A DNA stretch of 34,522 bases from the NCBI GenBank assembly GCA_025965915.1, contig JAOPWA010000021.1, forward strand, positions 1 to 34,522. Reading direction: 5' to 3'. Below, piece after piece: positions 30,974-34,522 of the stretch. The position numbers and the translations under genes were made by a program. The notes beneath the pieces were generated by a model that made no database searches, was not told where the DNA came from, and saw nothing but the letters and a program-made list of their open reading frames with translations. Position 1 is the stretch's first letter. Each line of letters opens with the position of its first letter. The stretch comes from Dactylosporangium sp. (GTDB taxonomy: Bacteria > Actinomycetota > Actinomycetes > Mycobacteriales > Micromonosporaceae).

Positions 30974-32632
30974 TCACTGTGCCTCCAGGTACTTGTGTAC
31001 GAGCGTTACCGCCATCGCCCCCTCGCCGACGGCCGACGCCACCCGCTTGACGGAGTTGGCCCGCACGTCGCCGGCGGCGAAGATGCCGGGGACGCTGGAC
31101 TCGAGGTAGAACGGGTCGCGGTCACGATCCCAGCCGGCCGGCCGCTGGCCGCCGACCAGCAGGTCGGGCCCGGTGCAGACGAAGCCCCGGGAGTCGCGGC
31201 GCACGGCGCCGCCGAGCCACTCGGTGCGCGGCTCGGCGCCGATGAACACGAACAGGTGCTCACAGGGCAGGGTGACGGCGGTGCCCTCGTTGCTGTCGCG
31301 GACCGTGACAGCCTCCAGGTGCTCGTCGCCGTGCGCCTCGATCACCTCGCAGCGGGTCCGTACCACGATGTTGTCGATCGCAGCGAGCTGCTGGATCAGG
31401 TAGTAGGACATCGACCGCTCCAGCGAGTCCCCGCGTACCAGAATGGTGACCCTGTGGGCGTACCGGGAGAAGAAGAGCGCCGCCTGGCCGGCGGAGTTGG
31501 CCCCGCCCACGATGTAGACATGGGTGCCCGCGCACAACGGCCCTTCGGTGGCGGCGGAGCCGTAGTAGACGCCTCGCCCGGTCAACTCGGCCGCCCCGGA
31601 GGCGACGAGAGGTCGGTAGGACACCCCGGTCGCGATGATCACTGTGTGCGCGGACAGTTCGTCTCCGTCGCTGAAGCGCACCACCCGGGCCGACCCGCGG
31701 GCCTCCAGACCCACCACATCGCGGGTGGTGAGCACCTCAGCCTCGAACTTGCCGGCCTGCCGGCGCGCCCGCTCGGTGAGCTGCGCGCCGGACACCCCGT
31801 CCGGGAAGCCCAGGTAGTTTTCGATGCGGGAGCTCTGGCCGGCCTGCCCGCCGATGGCCCGGCGCTCGACCAGCACCGTGCGCAAGCCCTCCGAGGCGCC
31901 GTAGACCGCCGCGCCGAGGCCGGCCGGGCCGCCACCGATGATGATCAAGTCATAGAAACCGCGTACCGGCGCGGTGGACAGCCCGACGACGCCGGCGACC
32001 TCGGCGGTGGTTGGTGCGGTGAGCGCCTGCCCGGCAGGGGTCACGACGAGCGGTATCGCCTCCGGGCCCGCCCCCGCTGCCCTCAGCAGCCGGCGCCCCT
32101 CCGGCTCATCGGCGGCGAACCACCGGTAGGGCACCAGGTTGCTGGCCAGAAAATCGCGGATCTTGTACGACGGGGAGCTCCACCGGTGCCCGACGACCTT
32201 GACCTCATCGACCTCCCGGTCACCGGCCGCCTGCCACGCCTCCAACAGGGCATCCACCACCGGGTAGAACTTCTCCTCGGGCGGGTCCCACGGCTTGAGC
32301 AGATAGTGGTCGACGTCCACGACGTTGATGGCCTGGATCGCAGCGTCGGTGTCGGCGTACGCGGTCAGCAGCGCCCGCCGGGCGCGCGGGAACAGGTCCA
32401 TCGCCTGCTCCAGGAAGTCGACGCCGCTCATCTGCGGCATCCGGTAGTCGGCCAGCATGACCGCCACCCGCCCGCCGCGCAGCTTGATCTCGCGGAGCGC
32501 GTCGAGGGCCTCGGCGCCCGAGGACGCGCGGACGACCTGGTAGTCCTGCCCGTACCGACGACGCAGGTCACGCGCGACGGCCCGGGACACCGCCTGATCA
32601 TCATCGACGGTAAGCATCGCAGGGCGGCTCAC
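30974..32632 (-). CDS. Response regulator fused to thioredoxin-reductase-like FAD oxidoreductase
   Basis: A 552-residue fusion. Residues 1-125 are a receiver domain with acidic pocket Asp10-12, phospho-acceptor Asp62 (LADYRMP), Thr90 and Lys113. Residues about 138-218 are a thioredoxin/glutaredoxin-like insert in which the usual CxxC position reads SSPS. From about 226 there is a two-nucleotide-fold flavoprotein of the thioredoxin reductase type: FAD motif IIGGGPAGLGAA, NAD(P) motif VYIVGGANSAGQAA and the final GIFAAGDVR. The catalytic CxxC of true thioredoxin reductase is absent (YYGSAATEGPLC instead), so disulfide reduction is doubtful. Start GTG 32632 follows GAGG. Such fusions are known in databases and are commonly placed by cNMP-domain kinases, as here. 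Confidence 0.9.
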   Translation of the reverse strand: MSRPAMLTVDDDQAVSRAVARDLRRRYGQDYQVVRASSGAEALDALREIKLRGGRVAVMLADYRMPQMSGVDFLEQAMDLFPRARRALLTAYADTDAAIQAINVVDVDHYLLKPWDPPEEKFYPVVDALLEAWQAAGDREVDEVKVVGHRWSSPSYKIRDFLASNLVPYRWFAADEPEGRRLLRAAGAGPEAIPLVVTPAGQALTAPTTAEVAGVVGLSTAPVRGFYDLIIIGGGPAGLGAAVYGASEGLRTVLVERRAIGGQAGQSSRIENYLGFPDGVSGAQLTERARRQAGKFEAEVLTTRDVVGLEARGSARVVRFSDGDELSAHTVIIATGVSYRPLVASGAAELTGRGVYYGSAATEGPLCAGTHVYIVGGANSAGQAALFFSRYAHRVTILVRGDSLERSMSYYLIQQLAAIDNIVVRTRCEVIEAHGDEHLEAVTVRDSNEGTAVTLPCEHLFVFIGAEPRTEWLGGAVRRDSRGFVCTGPDLLVGGQRPAGWDRDRDPFYLESSVPGIFAAGDVRANSVKRVASAVGEGAMAVTLVHKYLEAQ

Positions 32633-32765
32633 GTCATCGCCTCACTTCGGTCGATCATGCGTTCGACCCGCATCACGCCCATTATCCGCCCGCTCACACG
32701 ATCCCTCTCGGGCCGGCGGGGTGCCAGTCATCCCGCTAACGGTCGGACACGTTCAGCGCGCTACC

Positions 32766-32811
32766 GCGGCCCCCACTTGGGCCGCGCTCACAGCGGCCCC
32801 CACTCGGGCCG
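32766..32811. repeat. Imperfect 19-bp direct repeat at the DUF6221 3' end
   Basis: GCGGCCCCCACTTGGGCCG (32766-32784) and GCGGCCCCCACTCGGGCCG (32793-32811) differ at one base and are 27 nt apart, a multiple of three. The second encodes the protein's RPEWGPL end; the first, past the stop, would read RPKWGPR and then a stop. Confidence 0.75.
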
Positions 32812-33246
32812 GTACCCGTCCCTGTCGCGATACCCGGCCGCCAGCGCCGCGACGGCATCGCGGTACGAGACCGCCCGTCCATCCAGCTTGGCCGCGTCGA
32901 TCAGGTCGAGCGGCTTCGGTGTGATGCCCGCATCGGACAGCGACCCGATTCGGGCGTTGGCCTCATCGGCAAGCCGGTTCCACTTCACGCACTCGTCGAG
33001 GATGCGCCGCTTCGCCTCGATGTCGTGGAGTTCGTGCGCCGGGCTGTGGCGGACGATGTGCTCGGCGTCGTGGGCCGAGCCGTCCGGGTCGGTGAACGTG
33101 TCTGCGATGACGATCGCCTGCACGTTGCTGATCCGCTGCGGATAGCCGCGCTGCCAGTACCACGGGCCCTTCGTCGCCGCAACGCCAGCCATCTCGTCGG
33201 CGTCGAGTTGGGCACGTAGCCAGGCCACCATCTCGTCGGTACTCAT
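32788..33246 (-). CDS. DUF6221 family protein
   Basis: A 152-residue cytoplasmic protein of unknown function. MVAWLRAQLDADE at the start, a GPW motif (residue ~28), DAEHIVRHSPAHELHDIEAKRRILDE in the middle and a YRDRDGYRPEWGP ending match the actinobacterial DUF6221 pattern, often found in many copies per genome and in phage-like islands. ATG 33246 has GGAG upstream; the track's 180-codon start adds unrelated residues. It lies between an L,D-transpeptidase and the fused response regulator without an obvious link to either. Confidence 0.75.
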   Translation of the reverse strand: MSTDEMVAWLRAQLDADEMAGVAATKGPWYWQRGYPQRISNVQAIVIADTFTDPDGSAHDAEHIVRHSPAHELHDIEAKRRILDECVKWNRLADEANARIGSLSDAGITPKPLDLIDAAKLDGRAVSYRDAVAALAAGYRDRDGYRPEWGPL

Positions 33247-33360
33247 CGCTGCTCCACTCCCTCGAGCGCCGCCCAGCCCCGCCGCCCAGCCGCGTCGCCT
33301 ACTGGCGCGTGGCGGCCGGAATTCCGGCACCGACGACGCCGCGTGTGATGTCTGCGGGCG

Positions 33361-34287
33361 TCACGTGAAGTGCCGGGTTGCCGAACCCTTCGTGGATGTC
33401 GGCGCGGTGGGGCGGTCGAGGACGACAACCGCGGTTCCCGGCGCGATTTCCTGCAAGAGCAACTGCTGGGCTGTCTTCGTCAGGCGAATGCACCCGTCGC
33501 TGTCGTCTTTGCCGAGAGTCAGGTCGTTGTACCAGGTGTGCAGTCCGATGTGGGCACCACGCAGGCCGGTCGGAATGGAACCCGGGTCGTCGGGCACGGC
33601 GCCCAGGGCGAACACGTCGGTGCCGGCGTACACCGTCCCGGGCAGCGTTGAGCGCCCGAGGACGAACGTGCGGCCGAGTGGCGTCGGTGTCTGCGGGCTG
33701 CCCAGAGTCACAGGCCAGGACCGTACGGGGACGCCGTCGCGGTGCCAGCTGAGCTCATGGGTGCCGCGGTAGACCACGAGTTGGTCCCGCAACGGCACCG
33801 TCGTCCAGCCGTCGCCGGGCGGTATCCAGGCCATCGTCCGGTTAGCTGATGGAAGCAGGACGGCCGTCCAGCCCGAGTTGCGCTCCACGACCGGCATCGT
33901 CACCGGGACGCCGCTGATGGTTGGCGCGAGGAACGCCCGGGGCTGCCCACCTGGCGCGTCGTACGCGGCGATCCTGCGGGTCGGGTGCACGCCTTCGTCC
34001 AGGCGGGCGGTCGAGAGGGAGTCGGGATCCGGCGGAAACCCGGCGGGAGCCGGACCGTAGGTAACGACGGGCAGGTCGGCAGCGGGTGCGGCGGCCGGAG
34101 GGATGGTCTCAGCCGACGGCGACGCGAGCGACGGTTGGAGGGATGGGGGCGGCGGCGGTGCGGAAATTCTCGATGGGCGATGTGAGCATCCGACGCAGCC
34201 GACCAGCGCCGCTAGTCCCAGGCAGGTGGCCTGCTTCAGCGACCAGGCCGAGGTTCGTTGACGACGTCGGTGGAGGAGTAGCACCAT
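33361..34287 (-). CDS. L,D-transpeptidase (YkuD) lipoprotein
   Basis: A 308-residue exported peptidoglycan cross-linking enzyme. A basic N-terminus and hydrophobic stretch lead to lipobox LVGC, with acylation at Cys31. A Pro/Ser/Ala-rich linker (about 42-85) follows, then an intermediate domain and the YkuD catalytic domain (about 168-292). The active-site motif is complete: HIGLH (His246, His250) and SDGCIRL with nucleophile Cys266. It would form or edit 3-3 cross-links or attach proteins to peptidoglycan. The start ATG 34287 has only a weak ribosome site. Confidence 0.9.
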   Translation of the reverse strand: MVLLLHRRRQRTSAWSLKQATCLGLAALVGCVGCSHRPSRISAPPPPPSLQPSLASPSAETIPPAAAPAADLPVVTYGPAPAGFPPDPDSLSTARLDEGVHPTRRIAAYDAPGGQPRAFLAPTISGVPVTMPVVERNSGWTAVLLPSANRTMAWIPPGDGWTTVPLRDQLVVYRGTHELSWHRDGVPVRSWPVTLGSPQTPTPLGRTFVLGRSTLPGTVYAGTDVFALGAVPDDPGSIPTGLRGAHIGLHTWYNDLTLGKDDSDGCIRLTKTAQQLLLQEIAPGTAVVVLDRPTAPTSTKGSATRHFT

Positions 34288-34327
34288 CGCAGATTAGCCG
34301 CCATGACGTAGGTATGCAGGGGCGTGC

Positions 34328-34345
34328 CATCGCCATAGGGCGATG
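34328..34345. promoter_or_regulatory. Inverted repeat upstream of the L,D-transpeptidase gene
   Basis: CATCGCC-ATAG-GGCGATG has perfect 7-bp arms and lies 40 nt upstream of the ATG. It could be an operator or a leader hairpin. No matching promoter is evident. Confidence 0.4.
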
Positions 34346-34459
34346 AATGAGACGGCGGAACTCTCGAACTCTGGATCTGTGCCAAGCCAAGGCGGGATCG
34401 GCAGGGGGAGATGGCGTCGAACCCGCCGGGACCAGCCGGACGCCAGCCGAGCGACACTG

Positions 34460-34487
34460 ATTGATCAGCGCAAATTGATCAGCACAA
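34460..34487. repeat. 14-bp tandem repeat near the right edge
   Basis: ATTGATCAGCGCAA is followed directly by ATTGATCAGCACAA (one mismatch), each with a palindromic TGATCA. AGGAGG follows at 34493-34498, but no ATG, GTG or TTG stands at the proper spacing before the window ends, so whether a plus-strand gene begins here cannot be decided. Confidence 0.6.
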
Positions 34488-34522
34488 ACGCGAGGAGGTG
34501 CAGGTCAGCGGTCCCGGTAGGT

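Noticed and set aside
30707-33145. 812-codon plus-strand ORF
   Set aside because: Antisense to the histidine kinase and fused response regulator, both of which show complete catalytic motifs.
33299-33493. 64-codon minus-strand ORF ending beyond the L,D-transpeptidase stop
   Set aside because: It overlaps the 3' end of the L,D-transpeptidase gene in another frame and has no recognisable family or ribosome site.
34491-34522. Start of a plus-strand gene at the right edge
   Set aside because: AGGAGG is present, but no start codon at suitable spacing is visible before the sequence ends.

Overview
The window is high-GC DNA with dense 4-nt start/stop overlaps, GTG starts and actinobacterial families (a GsmA-like spore wall hydrolase, DUF6221, Mer-like LLM oxidoreductases, DUF3311 with an SSS symporter). 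I read it as a filamentous actinomycete chromosome, probably Micromonosporaceae; the family assignment is inference. I saw no tRNA, rRNA, CRISPR array or insertion sequence.

Layout. (1) 376-1803, minus: a secreted three-SH3 plus glucosaminidase wall hydrolase (GsmA type). (2) 2048-10607, minus: a nine-gene tryptophan/kynurenine catabolic operon. In transcription order it holds tryptophan 2,3-dioxygenase, kynureninase, kynurenine 3-monooxygenase, 2-aminomuconic semialdehyde dehydrogenase, 2-oxopent-4-enoate hydratase, 4-oxalocrotonate decarboxylase, 2-aminomuconate deaminase (RidA family), 3-hydroxyanthranilate 3,4-dioxygenase and ACMS decarboxylase. All genes after the first are joined by 4-nt or 1-nt overlaps. 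A divergent Lrp/AsnC regulator lies at 10773-11252. Kynurenine formamidase, 4-hydroxy-2-oxovalerate aldolase and acetaldehyde dehydrogenase are not in the window. (3) 11229-13246, minus: XRE-cupin regulator, TIGR04076-type small protein and Mer-like LLM oxidoreductase, divergent from DUF3311 protein plus SSS symporter (13491-15292, plus). Two near-identical 17-bp inverted repeats sit 11 nt downstream of the -10 of each divergent promoter. A 17-bp perfect stem terminator separates the symporter from the next gene.

(4) 15362-26926: an M38-like amidohydrolase (minus) divergent from a LacI regulator, then a seven-gene plus-strand operon. The operon encodes a family-5 substrate-binding lipoprotein, two permeases, two ATPases, a DUF885-SnoaL-RidA tri-domain protein and a second Mer-like LLM oxidoreductase. 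Two 18-bp LacI-type operators (16/18 identical) lie in front of lacI and in front of the transporter operon. This is the most unusual part: a LacI-controlled uptake and degradation system for an unknown, perhaps peptide-like or cyclic amide, substrate.

(5) 27017-27249: a scar in which the 5' part of a YbhB-like PEBP gene abuts the 3' end of a VOC-family gene. (6) 27288-32632, minus: a response regulator fused to a cysteine-poor thioredoxin reductase module, a cyclic-nucleotide-domain histidine kinase, and E1 alpha and beta subunits of a 2-oxoacid dehydrogenase without E2 or E3. (7) 32788-34287, minus: a DUF6221 protein and a YkuD L,D-transpeptidase lipoprotein. The last 235 bases hold only repeats and possible regulatory DNA.
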